Source: Kangiella sp.
GTDB taxonomy: Bacteria; Pseudomonadota; Gammaproteobacteria; Enterobacterales; Kangiellaceae
Assembly: GCA_028284185.1 (NCBI GenBank)
Contig: JANQSG010000021.1
Location: forward strand, 248,001 to 312,000
Reading direction: 5' to 3'
DNA length: 64,000 bases
The translations under genes were made by a program, and so were the position numbers. The notes beneath the pieces are model-generated. The model did not search any database and was not told the origin of the DNA. It saw nothing but the letters and a program-made list of their open reading frames with translations. Below are positions 7,852-17,272 of this stretch, one piece after another; within the stretch, counting starts at the first letter, position 1; each line of letters starts with the position of its first letter.

Positions 7852-10800
7852 ATGGTCAGAGAATACGATACTCACAAAGGCATTATTGCCTGGTTTGCCA
7901 GAAATACAGTTGCTGCCAACCTGTTAATGTTAATGATCCTGGTTGTTGGCGCATTTAGTGCTTATAGTTTAAGGCAACAATTCTTCCCTGATGTTGTGTT
8001 GGATATGATTTCCGTTCAGATGTCTTATCCAGGGGCAGCACCGGAAGAAGTCGAAGAAACTATTGTTCTGAAAATTGAAGAATCCATTAAAGAAATAGAA
8101 GGTATTAAAAAATACTTTTCTACAGCCAGAGAAGGATCTGCATTTATTCGAATAGAAATCGAAGATGGATATGATGTTGGAAAAGTTCTGGACGAAGTAA
8201 AAATTCGGGTGGACTCTATAACCAGCTTCCCGGCCTCATCTGAAAGACCACTGATATCAGAACTAACCAATACTCGAGAAATAATGTGGTTAAGTCTGTA
8301 TGGCGATGCTGATGAGAAAACATTAAAGGCGGTAGCCACTGAAATTAAAAATGAGTTAGTCACTAATCCAGACATCTCAAAGGCTGAGGTAATAGGTGCC
8401 AGACCTTACGAAATCAGTATTGAAGTTAGTGATTATCGCCTACGTGAATATGGCTTAACTTTAAATCAAGTTTCCGCCGCAATTAGAAATTATTCACTAA
8501 ACTTACCGAGTGGTTCAATTAAAACCGACGGTGGTGACCTGCTGGTTAGAACAAAAGAGCAGGCCTATGTAGCAAGTGACTTTTCTAACATTCCGGTTAC
8601 AACACTAAGCGATGGCACTCGATTATTATTAAGTGATATCGCTACTATCGACGATGGCTTCGTGGAAGTGGAGTATATCTCACGTTTTGACGGCAAGAAT
8701 GCCGTAAGTATTCGTGTTCTGTCCACTTTAGAAAGTGATGATATTAAAGCAGCTAATGCTGTATATCAATATATGGATAAAAAGCGCTCTTCCCTTCCCG
8801 ACAATATACAAGTTGATGCATGGGCGGATACTACAAAGTATTTAAAAGGTCGTTTGGATTTAATGAAGCGCAATATGATGGCCGGTGCCTTGCTGGTATT
8901 TTTGGTTTTATCCATCTTCCTACGTTTTAAACTCGCATTCTGGGTAATGATTGGTATACCTATTTGCTTCCTAGGCTCTTTTATTTTGATGTACATATAC
9001 CCTGCTTTTGCCATGACCATCAATATGATTACTCTGTTTGGGTTTATCCTGGTGCTGGGGATAGTGGTTGACGATGCCATTATTATTGCAGAAAGCGCCT
9101 GGGCCAGCATTGAGGAAAAAGGTCACAGTGTTGACAGCGTCATCGAAGGCTCCAAACGGGTTGCGTTGCCAGCAACATTCGGGGTTTTGACTACAATCGC
9201 TGCATTTTATCCAATGATGGCAATATCCGGTCCAGGTAGCCAAATATGGATGTCTATTGGTCTGGTGGTCATGTTCTGTTTGATTTTCTCACTGGTTGAG
9301 TCAAAGCTGATTTTGCCTGCTCACTTAGCCCACATGAAGTTGAATAAAGCAGAAAATACTAAAAATCCTGTACTGCGAAAGTTAAAACTATTCTTTTCCG
9401 GTATTCGTAAAAAAGTGGCTTCTGGCCTTAAGACCTTTATCGAAAAATACTATCGCCCACTTATCACCAAAGCGATACATTTCAGAGGTCTCACAGTTTT
9501 AGGCTTCATCTGCGTTTTATTTATATGCACCATTGGATTTACCAATATTGGTTGGGTCAAAACTATCTTTTTCCCGGAAATTCCCAGTGATTTTGTACGT
9601 GTAACGGCAACCATGTCTGAAGGTTCAACGGTTAAGCAGACTTTTGCTACGCTAGACGTTCTTGAATCAACACTTGATGAGCTTAACAGCAAAGCAAAAG
9701 AAGAATATGGCTCGGAGCTAGTCTCGCATACCGTCTCTTGGACCAATGGCAACAGCTCCGCCAATATGTTCGTCCAATTAAAATCAAGTGAAACCTTGCC
9801 TATTCCACAGGTTGAAATCATGAATCGTTGGCGTGAACTTGTAGATATTCGTCCTTCAGTAAAGGAGTTTGATTTTAATGGTGGTGGCGGTGGTGGCCCT
9901 GGTGGTGATGGTATAGGTTTCAGACTTGTCGGAAATGATATGGAAGAAATGAGTGCAGCGACTGAAGAGTTGAAAGCTCACTTAACCACTTTCCAGGGCG
10001 TTTACGATATCAGCGATAGCTTCTCTGGTGGTAAAGAAGAAGTCATACTGCGCTTAAAACCTGAAGCCCAAAATATGGGGATTACCCTGCGGGATCTATC
10101 CGTTCAAGTGCGTAATGCATTCTTTGGTGCTGAAGCACAAAGGGTACAGAGAGATAGTGAAGAAATTCGTGTTTATGTTCGCTATCCACTTGAAGAAAGA
10201 CGCTCTTTAGGCAGTTTAGAAACCATGCCTATTCGATTACCTTCGGGTGATTATGTCAGCTTTTCAGATGTTGCCTATTATGATTTAGAGGAGGGCTTTG
10301 GCCGTATCAGCAGAATCGATGGAGTAAGAGCAATTCGAATTAATGCCGATGTTAATGAAGATGCAGGTATTAATGCTCAATCTATTATCCAGGACATTAA
10401 TGCTAATTTTATGCCGAAGTTGCTACAAAAACATCCCAGTGTAAAAACCCAACTCGGTGGTGGTAGCCAAAGCCGTCAGGATTTAAATCATGATTTAATC
10501 ATCGGTGCAGTAGTAGCCCTTATTCTAATCTTTGCACTCATGGCAATTCCGCTAAAATCTTACAGCAAACCACTGCTGGTTATGTCTGCTATTCCTTTTG
10601 GTATTATCGGTGCAATTATTGGCCACTTAATATTGGGGCTTCCGCTTAGCATACTATCCTTCTTTGGGATCATTGCTCTTTCCGGTGTAGTCGTTAACGA
10701 TAGCTTGTTAATGGTAGATTTTATTAATAGAGGGCGCCGAGATGGTATGTCAAGAGTAGAGGCTGCCATAGATGCTGGTACTCGTCGCTTCAGAGCCATC

Positions 10801-11040
10801 ATTTTGACCTCTTTGACAACTTTCTTTGGCCTATTACCAATCACCTTTGAAACTAGTATCCAGGCAAAAATTGTTATACCTATGGCGGTCTCCTTAGCCT
10901 TTGGTATTCTTTTTGCAACCTTGATTACCCTGATTTGGATTCCTTGCTTATATGTTTTACTTGGCAATGCCAAAGACTGGTTCTTAAATCGTGATCCAAA
11001 GAGCTTAGCCAAACAACAAGAAGCCATTGAAAGAGCTTAG
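7852..11040 (+). CDS. RND efflux transporter permease (AcrB/MdtB superfamily)
   Basis: Proton-driven inner-membrane pump of 1062 aa, the usual size for the HAE-type family. It shows the first transmembrane segment near 17-36, porter-domain sequence (YPGAAPEEVEE), a block of helices around 345-490, a second porter half and a C-terminal helix block around 880-1040 that includes the conserved GVVVNDSLLMVDF segment. The first helix block contains GIVVDDAIIIAE, whose two aspartates correspond to the proton-relay pair. An unusual run of glycines lies near residues 680-690 in the second periplasmic half. It is translated with the adaptor as a two-gene operon ending at the hairpin at 11058. Confidence 0.95.
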   Translation: MVREYDTHKGIIAWFARNTVAANLLMLMILVVGAFSAYSLRQQFFPDVVLDMISVQMSYPGAAPEEVEETIVLKIEESIKEIEGIKKYFSTAREGSAFIRIEIEDGYDVGKVLDEVKIRVDSITSFPASSERPLISELTNTREIMWLSLYGDADEKTLKAVATEIKNELVTNPDISKAEVIGARPYEISIEVSDYRLREYGLTLNQVSAAIRNYSLNLPSGSIKTDGGDLLVRTKEQAYVASDFSNIPVTTLSDGTRLLLSDIATIDDGFVEVEYISRFDGKNAVSIRVLSTLESDDIKAANAVYQYMDKKRSSLPDNIQVDAWADTTKYLKGRLDLMKRNMMAGALLVFLVLSIFLRFKLAFWVMIGIPICFLGSFILMYIYPAFAMTINMITLFGFILVLGIVVDDAIIIAESAWASIEEKGHSVDSVIEGSKRVALPATFGVLTTIAAFYPMMAISGPGSQIWMSIGLVVMFCLIFSLVESKLILPAHLAHMKLNKAENTKNPVLRKLKLFFSGIRKKVASGLKTFIEKYYRPLITKAIHFRGLTVLGFICVLFICTIGFTNIGWVKTIFFPEIPSDFVRVTATMSEGSTVKQTFATLDVLESTLDELNSKAKEEYGSELVSHTVSWTNGNSSANMFVQLKSSETLPIPQVEIMNRWRELVDIRPSVKEFDFNGGGGGGPGGDGIGFRLVGNDMEEMSAATEELKAHLTTFQGVYDISDSFSGGKEEVILRLKPEAQNMGITLRDLSVQVRNAFFGAEAQRVQRDSEEIRVYVRYPLEERRSLGSLETMPIRLPSGDYVSFSDVAYYDLEEGFGRISRIDGVRAIRINADVNEDAGINAQSIIQDINANFMPKLLQKHPSVKTQLGGGSQSRQDLNHDLIIGAVVALILIFALMAIPLKSYSKPLLVMSAIPFGIIGAIIGHLILGLPLSILSFFGIIALSGVVVNDSLLMVDFINRGRRDGMSRVEAAIDAGTRRFRAIILTSLTTFFGLLPITFETSIQAKIVIPMAVSLAFGILFATLITLIWIPCLYVLLGNAKDWFLNRDPKSLAKQQEAIERA

Positions 11041-11057
11041 GGTTAATTGCACTATGT

Positions 11058-11087
11058 AAAAGGAGCTTACGGGCTCCTTTTTTATTT
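11058..11087 (+). terminator. Rho-independent terminator of the RND operon
   Basis: The stem AAAGGAGC / GCTCCTTT with a TTACGG loop is followed by a T-rich run, 18 bases after the pump gene stop. Confidence 0.85.
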
Positions 11088-11196
11088 AGCCGTTCAAAAT
11101 AACCTTATGGTCTTACCAGGAAACTTTCATCAATTTGTAGTTGTATTCTGACTAAAGAAGCATAGACTAGACTTATCTGATTAATTAATCTTAAAT

Positions 11197-12642
11197 ATGA
11201 AAAAAAGAACTAAAATCGTTGCCACTTTAGGCCCTGCAACGGACTCAAGAGAATCCATTAAATCTCTAATCGATGCAGGCGCTAATGTATTTCGTTTAAA
11301 TTTTTCGCATGGTGAAGCCAGTGATCACATTGCCCGCGCCGAGCGTATTCGTGATATAGCCCGCGAGCTAGATACTTACATTGCGATTTTGGGCGATTTG
11401 CAAGGGCCTAAAATCCGTATTGCACGTTTTGCAAATGACAAAATTGAACTTGATGTCAACCAAACTTTTACCATTGATATTAAGCTGCAATCTGATGCTG
11501 GCAATAAAAATACCGTAGGAACCAGCTATAAAAGCTTGTCGCAAGAAGTTAAAGCTGGCGATCAACTGATGCTGGATGATGGTCGTATTCAATTAAAGGT
11601 CATTGACACTAACGCTTCTCAAGTCATCACCAAAGTTATTGTTGGTGGTGAACTGAGCAATAATAAAGGCATTAATCTTCGTGGTGGTGGACTTTCCGCT
11701 CCTGCACTAACCGATAAAGATAAAGAAGATATTAAAACTGCCGCAAAAATTGGTATTGATTATCTAGCGGTTTCCTTTCCAAGAAGTGCCGAGGATATTC
11801 ATCAAGCCAGACAGCTACTAAAAGATGCTGGCGGTGAATGTGCTCTGGTTGCCAAAATCGAACGTGCCGAAACGGTTAATGATCATACTATTTTAGATAA
11901 AATCATTTTAGCATCAGATGCGGTTATGGTAGCTCGCGGTGATTTGGGTGTTGAGATTGGTGATGCCCAGCTAATTGGTGTACAAAAGCATATTATCGAT
12001 CGCACACGTGAATTAAATCGTGTGGTGATCACTGCTACGCAGATGATGGAATCCATGATCCATAATCCCATCCCGACTCGTGCGGAAATTTTCGATGTGG
12101 CTAACGCTATTCTCGATGGCACCGACGCGGTTATGCTCAGCGCAGAAACCGCCACTGGCGATAATCCAGCCCGTACCGTCGAAGCAATGGCCAACGTCTG
12201 CTTAGGTGCTGAAGGCCAAAAACTGGCTAAGACCTCAAATCATCGAATTGATATTAAGTTTGAGCTGATTGATGAAGCCATAGCTATGGCTACCATGTAC
12301 ACTGCCAACCATCTAAAAGGCGTTAAAGCCATTATTTCATTAACCGAATCAGGTTCGACCGCGCTGTGGCTATCGCGTATTCGCTCAGGCATACCAGTTT
12401 ATGCCTTAAGCCGCAGTATTAAAACCTTACGCAAGGTTGCTTTATATCGTGGCGTAGAAGCCATCAACTTTGATCCTACCGCGCTGGCCCGTCATGACGT
12501 TAATCGTTTGGCAGTTGAAGAATTACGTGCTCGTGGTTATGTCAAAGATGGCGATCTGGTTATTATTACCAAAGGCGATTCTATGGGTGCTCTTGGTGGT
12601 ACAAATGCCATGAAAGTGGTACGAGTTGGAGAAGTCAATTAA
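11197..12642 (+). CDS. pyk: Pyruvate kinase
   Basis: Converts phosphoenolpyruvate and ADP to pyruvate and ATP, the last step of glycolysis, in the cytoplasm. At 481 aa it has family length. Landmarks are the N-terminal TKIVATLGPAT, the NFSHG segment near 35, GDLQGPKIR near 65, the catalytic-lysine motif KIERAE near 220, ARGDLGVEIG near 245 and the ADP/Mg region MSAETATG near 312. The C-terminal regulatory domain is complete. The sequence type resembles gammaproteobacterial PykA more than PykF, but isoenzyme class is not certain. The ribosome site is weak. Confidence 0.96.
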   Translation: MKKRTKIVATLGPATDSRESIKSLIDAGANVFRLNFSHGEASDHIARAERIRDIARELDTYIAILGDLQGPKIRIARFANDKIELDVNQTFTIDIKLQSDAGNKNTVGTSYKSLSQEVKAGDQLMLDDGRIQLKVIDTNASQVITKVIVGGELSNNKGINLRGGGLSAPALTDKDKEDIKTAAKIGIDYLAVSFPRSAEDIHQARQLLKDAGGECALVAKIERAETVNDHTILDKIILASDAVMVARGDLGVEIGDAQLIGVQKHIIDRTRELNRVVITATQMMESMIHNPIPTRAEIFDVANAILDGTDAVMLSAETATGDNPARTVEAMANVCLGAEGQKLAKTSNHRIDIKFELIDEAIAMATMYTANHLKGVKAIISLTESGSTALWLSRIRSGIPVYALSRSIKTLRKVALYRGVEAINFDPTALARHDVNRLAVEELRARGYVKDGDLVIITKGDSMGALGGTNAMKVVRVGEVN

Positions 12643-12656
12643 CCGTTATTGCGACT

Positions 12657-13550
12657 CTAAATACCACCAATAAAAATAACCACGCCAACGAAAGCCAGCA
12701 ACATACCTGCTAACTTTCTTCTATTAAGTGATTCTTTTAAGAAAAGCCAGGCCAATAATACAATAAAAATATTAGCGGTTTCATTAAGTACCGAGGCAAT
12801 AGATGCTTCGGTATATTTAAAACCGCCTAGCCATAACAACATGGCTAAATAAGTCGCAAATAGGCTGGCCAGGATCAAGTAACCCCAATTATGCCTACCA
12901 GTTTTAAATTCATTAATCGCAGCTTTTATCTGTCTTCTCACTGCCATATAAATAAACATTCCAATAATACCTGCAATCAAGCGCAGCATTACAATCCAAA
13001 AAAAGCCATGTTGTCCCGTATCAATTACCGGCTTAACCATGACCACTCCCATGGCGGTTAAAAACACCGAAGCCGCGGCATAGGCTACTCCGCGGTAAAG
13101 GTGAGTCTTATCCACTTCTTGATAATGACGCTGATAAACCACTAGCAGGATCCCTGAAATGACCAATATAAAACCAAGCCATTGCCACAAAGCCAGCGAT
13201 TCATTTAGATATAAAATTGATAATAAAATAACAAAAGGACTATAAAGACTGGCAACAATTGCTGTTCGGCCGGCTCCTATATTACGTAATGCCTGAAAAT
13301 ACCAGCTATCGGCTATGGCAATTCCGAAATAGCCACTAATAATAACCACCAACCACTCTTTGCTACTTAATTCCGGAATGGTAAAACCTTCAAAAAATAA
13401 TGCGGTGGGAATAATAAGCAAAGTTGCTACACAATTTTTAAACAGGTTTAAACTATTAGCACTTAAGGACTCACCCGAATGTTTAAATAAGACCACTCCT
13501 ATGGCCCAGCATACGGCACATGCTAAAGATAAAATTTCACCAATGCCCAT
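12657..13550 (-). CDS. EamA/DMT family transporter
   Basis: Inner-membrane drug/metabolite transporter superfamily protein of 297 aa with ten predicted hydrophobic helices in two EamA repeats (about 5-135 and 150-295). The first repeat ends in a run resembling SLYLNESLALWQWLG, the second in WLFLKESLNRRKLAG; the E-S-L motif at the end of helices 4 and 9 is typical. The exported metabolite is unknown. The gene faces pyk tail to tail with only 14 bases between stops. Confidence 0.88.
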   Translation of the reverse strand: MGIGEILSLACAVCWAIGVVLFKHSGESLSANSLNLFKNCVATLLIIPTALFFEGFTIPELSSKEWLVVIISGYFGIAIADSWYFQALRNIGAGRTAIVASLYSPFVILLSILYLNESLALWQWLGFILVISGILLVVYQRHYQEVDKTHLYRGVAYAAASVFLTAMGVVMVKPVIDTGQHGFFWIVMLRLIAGIIGMFIYMAVRRQIKAAINEFKTGRHNWGYLILASLFATYLAMLLWLGGFKYTEASIASVLNETANIFIVLLAWLFLKESLNRRKLAGMLLAFVGVVIFIGGI

Positions 13551-13630
13551 GAAGATTTTTTATTTTAATTAAGAAAAGCTAAGGTATCACAAAGCCCTAA
13601 ATTGGCCTAATAAAATTAGTATGAAAAATG

Positions 13631-14692
13631 CTAAGCGGGAATAAATAAACTATAATTCAAATCCAGCACCAGTTGTGGATGATAGGATTTTTTACCATCA
13701 AGTTCCATCTCAAATTGATCTTGCATTTGTTGCCAGCTCATATTTTTAAAACCAAGGGTTCTAACTTGCAGCACACCAACACCAGATCCTAAATTCACTT
13801 TATCCAAAATTTGGCTGGCGGCATAAATGGTATCGCCAGCATAAGACGGATTCAGGTGTGAGCCGGAATTAATAGCCAGCAACCATTGGGCATTGGCTAA
13901 GCCATTATGAGATATGGTTCGACACAATGAAATAATATGGCCGCCATACACCAAACGCTCATGATGCTTAGAATTGGACATCTGATGCTGATTAAAATGT
14001 ACCTTAGCGTTGTTTTGGTACAATTTCGTTGCCATGGTATGCTCAGCCTCATCAATGGTTAAACCATCAATATGATCAATCCACTCACCCTTTTCATAAT
14101 TGCCAAGCAAATATTTTTCACCGCTAATTTGCGGATCATAATGCTTACTATTAAATTCTGTAGGAGCAAATAAAGATTCCAAAGCCAGCTGCGACTCCAA
14201 ATGAGGTTTAACCTCAAAACTGTTTAGCATTTGATGTTGTCGTTTATGCACCATCACCCAGCGCTTCCAGCTCAAAACCGTATGACCCTTTTGATTAATC
14301 GCTTTCGAGTGCACATAGACAACTCCCGTTTTGCCATTGGAATTTTCTTTTAAGCCAATCACTTCAGACAAAACACTGATAGTATCACCAGCAAAGGTTG
14401 GTAGATAAAATTGCAATTCGGCATATCCCAGATTAGCCACTGCATTTAATGAAATATCATGAACGCTTTTACCAAAAGCAATATGAAAAACCAAGAAGTT
14501 ATCAATCGGTGTTTGTTTAAAACCTAAACGCTGAGCAAACTCTTGATTACAAAACAAACTAAATCGACTACCAGTTAATGCTAAATACAAGGCAGCATCC
14601 GCCTCGGTAATGGTTCGAGGAGTGGCATGATAAATGACTTCTCCTAAAGAAAAGTCCTCAAAAAATCGCCCACTGGATGCTTTATTGGTCAT
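13631..14692 (-). CDS. Two-domain MaoC-like CoA-ester hydratase (mesaconyl/itaconyl-CoA hydratase type)
   Basis: A 353-aa protein with two hot-dog/MaoC-type halves. The first opens with FFEDFSLGEV and a PRTITEADA segment typical of MaoC proteins; the second carries a Q-N-N-A-K-V-H-F-N region. Length and layout match 2-methylfumaryl-CoA (mesaconyl-CoA) hydratases rather than short R-hydratases. Family knowledge suggests reversible water addition to an enoyl-CoA dicarboxylate. It is the last gene of a minus-strand set with two CitE-like lyases and a CoA ligase, which supports action on a hydroxydicarboxyl-CoA then cleaved by a lyase. The substrate is inferred, not seen. Confidence 0.8.
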   Translation of the reverse strand: MTNKASSGRFFEDFSLGEVIYHATPRTITEADAALYLALTGSRFSLFCNQEFAQRLGFKQTPIDNFLVFHIAFGKSVHDISLNAVANLGYAELQFYLPTFAGDTISVLSEVIGLKENSNGKTGVVYVHSKAINQKGHTVLSWKRWVMVHKRQHQMLNSFEVKPHLESQLALESLFAPTEFNSKHYDPQISGEKYLLGNYEKGEWIDHIDGLTIDEAEHTMATKLYQNNAKVHFNQHQMSNSKHHERLVYGGHIISLCRTISHNGLANAQWLLAINSGSHLNPSYAGDTIYAASQILDKVNLGSGVGVLQVRTLGFKNMSWQQMQDQFEMELDGKKSYHPQLVLDLNYSLFIPA

Positions 14693-14706
14693 GATCTAAA
14701 TTATTT

Positions 14707-15606
14707 TTAAGCGCCAATCAATTCATTCTGGCCTAGAGCTTTGACCCGATTATATAGACTAATGACTCTTTCTGCCCACTCTTTTAATGATGGCTCGATC
14801 AAACGATTTTCTAATACGGCCACATTACGTCCGGCTTGATTAGCTTCATCAATGGCCTTGATAATACTTTTTGCTTTTTTAATATCAGCTTGTTTTGGTG
14901 TAAAAGCATCATTGGTATAATCCAATTGAACTGGATGCACCACAGCTTTACCATCAAAACCTAAATCGCGTGCCTGACGACAGGAAAACTCACATGCTTC
15001 AACATTCTTTAAATCAAAATGTGGCCCATCGATCACACATTTTTTATAAGCTCTACCAGCCAATATCACCAATGATAAACTAGTCAAGAGCCCAGCACGA
15101 TCTTGAGTTTGAGTAATTTTCAGTTCATTGGAAAGATCCGTAGTACCCATCACGATAGCATCAACTCTATCGGAAGCGGCGCATAATTCCTTTGCATTTA
15201 ATACGCCCAAAGGACTTTCTATATTAATCATAATGGGTAATCTATCAACTCGCGTTTCATCGATTGCTTTAATGGAGCTCATTAACTGTTCAGCACTTTC
15301 CATTCTTGGTAATAAAATAGCATCAATATCTAATTGCTGAATAGCAACTAAATCGTCTTTGCCCCAATCACTATCTAATGGATTGATACGCACTACTTTT
15401 TCAGAATGGCCAAAATCACTGGATTCAATAAAAGCCTCCAACAATAATTCACGCGCTTGTTGTTTATATTCCGGTGGCACCGATTCTTGCATATCAAAAA
15501 TAATAGTGTCCGCATCAAGCTTGCGAGCCTTATGCAAAAACTTAGCTACATGATTTGGCACATACAACATAGTACGCCGCGGACGATAACTCATACTATT
15601 ACCCAT
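14707..15606 (-). CDS. CitE/HpcH-type CoA ester lyase
   Basis: TIM-barrel lyase of the citrate lyase beta/malyl-CoA lyase group, 299 aa, cleaving or condensing a 3-hydroxyacyl-CoA such as malyl-, beta-methylmalyl- or citramalyl-CoA. It begins with RRTMLYVP, and the Mg ligands appear as the E of NIESPLG and the D of MGTTDLS. The usual FDLEDAV block is altered to FDMQESV, worth noting for specificity. The ATG at 15606 overlaps the ligase stop by 8 bases; a second ATG at 15594 is also possible. The MaoC gene follows after 14 bases, so they are cotranscribed. Confidence 0.83.
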   Translation of the reverse strand: MGNSMSYRPRRTMLYVPNHVAKFLHKARKLDADTIIFDMQESVPPEYKQQARELLLEAFIESSDFGHSEKVVRINPLDSDWGKDDLVAIQQLDIDAILLPRMESAEQLMSSIKAIDETRVDRLPIMINIESPLGVLNAKELCAASDRVDAIVMGTTDLSNELKITQTQDRAGLLTSLSLVILAGRAYKKCVIDGPHFDLKNVEACEFSCRQARDLGFDGKAVVHPVQLDYTNDAFTPKQADIKKAKSIIKAIDEANQAGRNVAVLENRLIEPSLKEWAERVISLYNRVKALGQNELIGA

Positions 15607-17245
15607 TCGATTTTTCTGTTAACTGTTTAATTAATTCTTTGCGCAAAACTTTACCATTTTTTGTTCTTGGAAAGTCCTGCATCAAATATACTTTCTTAGG
15701 CGCTTTATATTTAGCTAAATGTTTTTGGCCGTAAATATAGAGCTCTTCTTCACTTAATTTGGCACCCTTTTCTGCGATAACACAAATCACCACTAAAGTT
15801 TTACCGTCAGCAACATCTTCGCCTAAAGCCACGCAATCGCTCACTTGAGGATAAGCTTTAATCACTCTTTCAATTTCGTGCGGTGAAATACGATAGCCAA
15901 AGCTATTAATAATGTCATCTTTGCGGCCTAAAAACCAAATATAGCCCTGCTCATCTTGTTTGGCATAATCACCAGTAAAAAACCAACCATCATGCTTAGC
16001 TTTAACAGTTTCTTGTGGTTGTTGCCAATACTTTAAAAACAGGCCAGGATCATCCAAACGGATGCAAATCATACCTTCTTGCATGATCTCCACTGGATTC
16101 AATTCATCATCGAGTAATTCAACCAAATGACCCGGCTGAACAAAACCTGCTGCACCTGGTTTCACCGCCGCATTTTTATATTGTGAAATATAATAAGAGA
16201 CTTCCGACATACCAATAGCTTCATAAATGGGCTTACCAAAACGATCTTCCCATAAATGCTGCATCTCATCGGATAAATGTTCACCCGCACTCATACAGTG
16301 CTTTAAACTAGGTAAATCATCCTTATTGTAATCCGTTTTTTGGATAATTTGTCGATAGATAGTTGGCACACCAATAAAGATACTGCAATCGTGCTTTTGA
16401 ATTAATTTTGGCCATTGAGTTGCATCATTTTTGCCCTCATAAGCAACCACTGTATGACCATGAAATAGAGGATCCATTAAGGCAGAACCTAGCACATAGG
16501 TCCAATTGAACTTGCCAGAATGCATAATTCGTTCAGGTTTTGAATCATCCAAATCAAACCAAAAACGACTGGCAGGCAGACGACCAAGTAAAGCGCGATG
16601 AGCATGCAAAACACCTTTTGGGTAACCGGTAGTACCCGAAGTATAAACCAAATAAGCAGGATCACTGGCTTTGCTGTTATGACAGTCAAACTGCCCTGAA
16701 CATTTTTCCAATTCCAAATCAAAATCGAGCAGTTGAACATTACCTGAGCTTATTGGTAGTTCACCCTCGCCAGTTAACAGCACCAGTTCAATTTGTGTAT
16801 CGGTTAATTCTTGAGCTAACTCTGGCCACATGGATTTTGCAGTGACTAAAACTTTTGCACCGGAATCTTTAGCTAAATAGGCTACTTCTGATGCTGCCAA
16901 TAAAGTCGAAGTTGGCACTGAAATAGCGCCATATTTTATACAACCAAAAAAGGCAATGGCATATTGCAACTGATTCGGCAAACGAATTAGCACTCGCTCA
17001 GATAAATCCAAACCATAGCTAGATAATAGCTGAGCAAGCTGTGAGCTCTGCTTGGCTAATTCTTGATAGCTGATCTGGGTTTGACCTAACGCATCATCCT
17101 CAATAATTAAGGCTATATTATTGGCTTTTTCCGACAAGGCATGTTGATCGACACAGGCATAACTGATATTAAAATAATCGGGAATACTCCAACGCCATTC
17201 ACCCGCCTGCTGCTGTAAAATCGAATTAAAAGGATACTGCTGCAT
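15599..17245 (-). CDS. AMP-forming acyl-CoA synthetase
   Basis: Adenylate-forming ligase of 548 aa that activates a carboxylic acid to its CoA thioester with ATP. The phosphate loop YTSGTTGYPKG lies near residue 200, the adenine-binding YEAIGMSE near 335, the WFFTGDYA hinge region near 420 and the C-terminal lysine motif PRTKNGKVLRK near 525. It resembles the benzoate/medium-chain ligase branch. It sits between two CitE-like lyases, so its product may be the CoA ester that the MaoC hydratase and lyases process. The acid cannot be identified from sequence. Confidence 0.9.
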   Translation of the reverse strand: MQQYPFNSILQQQAGEWRWSIPDYFNISYACVDQHALSEKANNIALIIEDDALGQTQISYQELAKQSSQLAQLLSSYGLDLSERVLIRLPNQLQYAIAFFGCIKYGAISVPTSTLLAASEVAYLAKDSGAKVLVTAKSMWPELAQELTDTQIELVLLTGEGELPISSGNVQLLDFDLELEKCSGQFDCHNSKASDPAYLVYTSGTTGYPKGVLHAHRALLGRLPASRFWFDLDDSKPERIMHSGKFNWTYVLGSALMDPLFHGHTVVAYEGKNDATQWPKLIQKHDCSIFIGVPTIYRQIIQKTDYNKDDLPSLKHCMSAGEHLSDEMQHLWEDRFGKPIYEAIGMSEVSYYISQYKNAAVKPGAAGFVQPGHLVELLDDELNPVEIMQEGMICIRLDDPGLFLKYWQQPQETVKAKHDGWFFTGDYAKQDEQGYIWFLGRKDDIINSFGYRISPHEIERVIKAYPQVSDCVALGEDVADGKTLVVICVIAEKGAKLSEEELYIYGQKHLAKYKAPKKVYLMQDFPRTKNGKVLRKELIKQLTEKSNG

Positions 17246-17272
17246 GATAAAATTACTCTTTTATTCTAGCTC

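Noticed and set aside
10560-11027. Minus-strand 155-aa open frame within the RND pump
   Set aside because: Shadow of the pump coding frame.
13551-13630. Riboswitch or extra gene between EamA and MaoC genes
   Set aside because: Only about 80 AT-rich bases with no visible structure.
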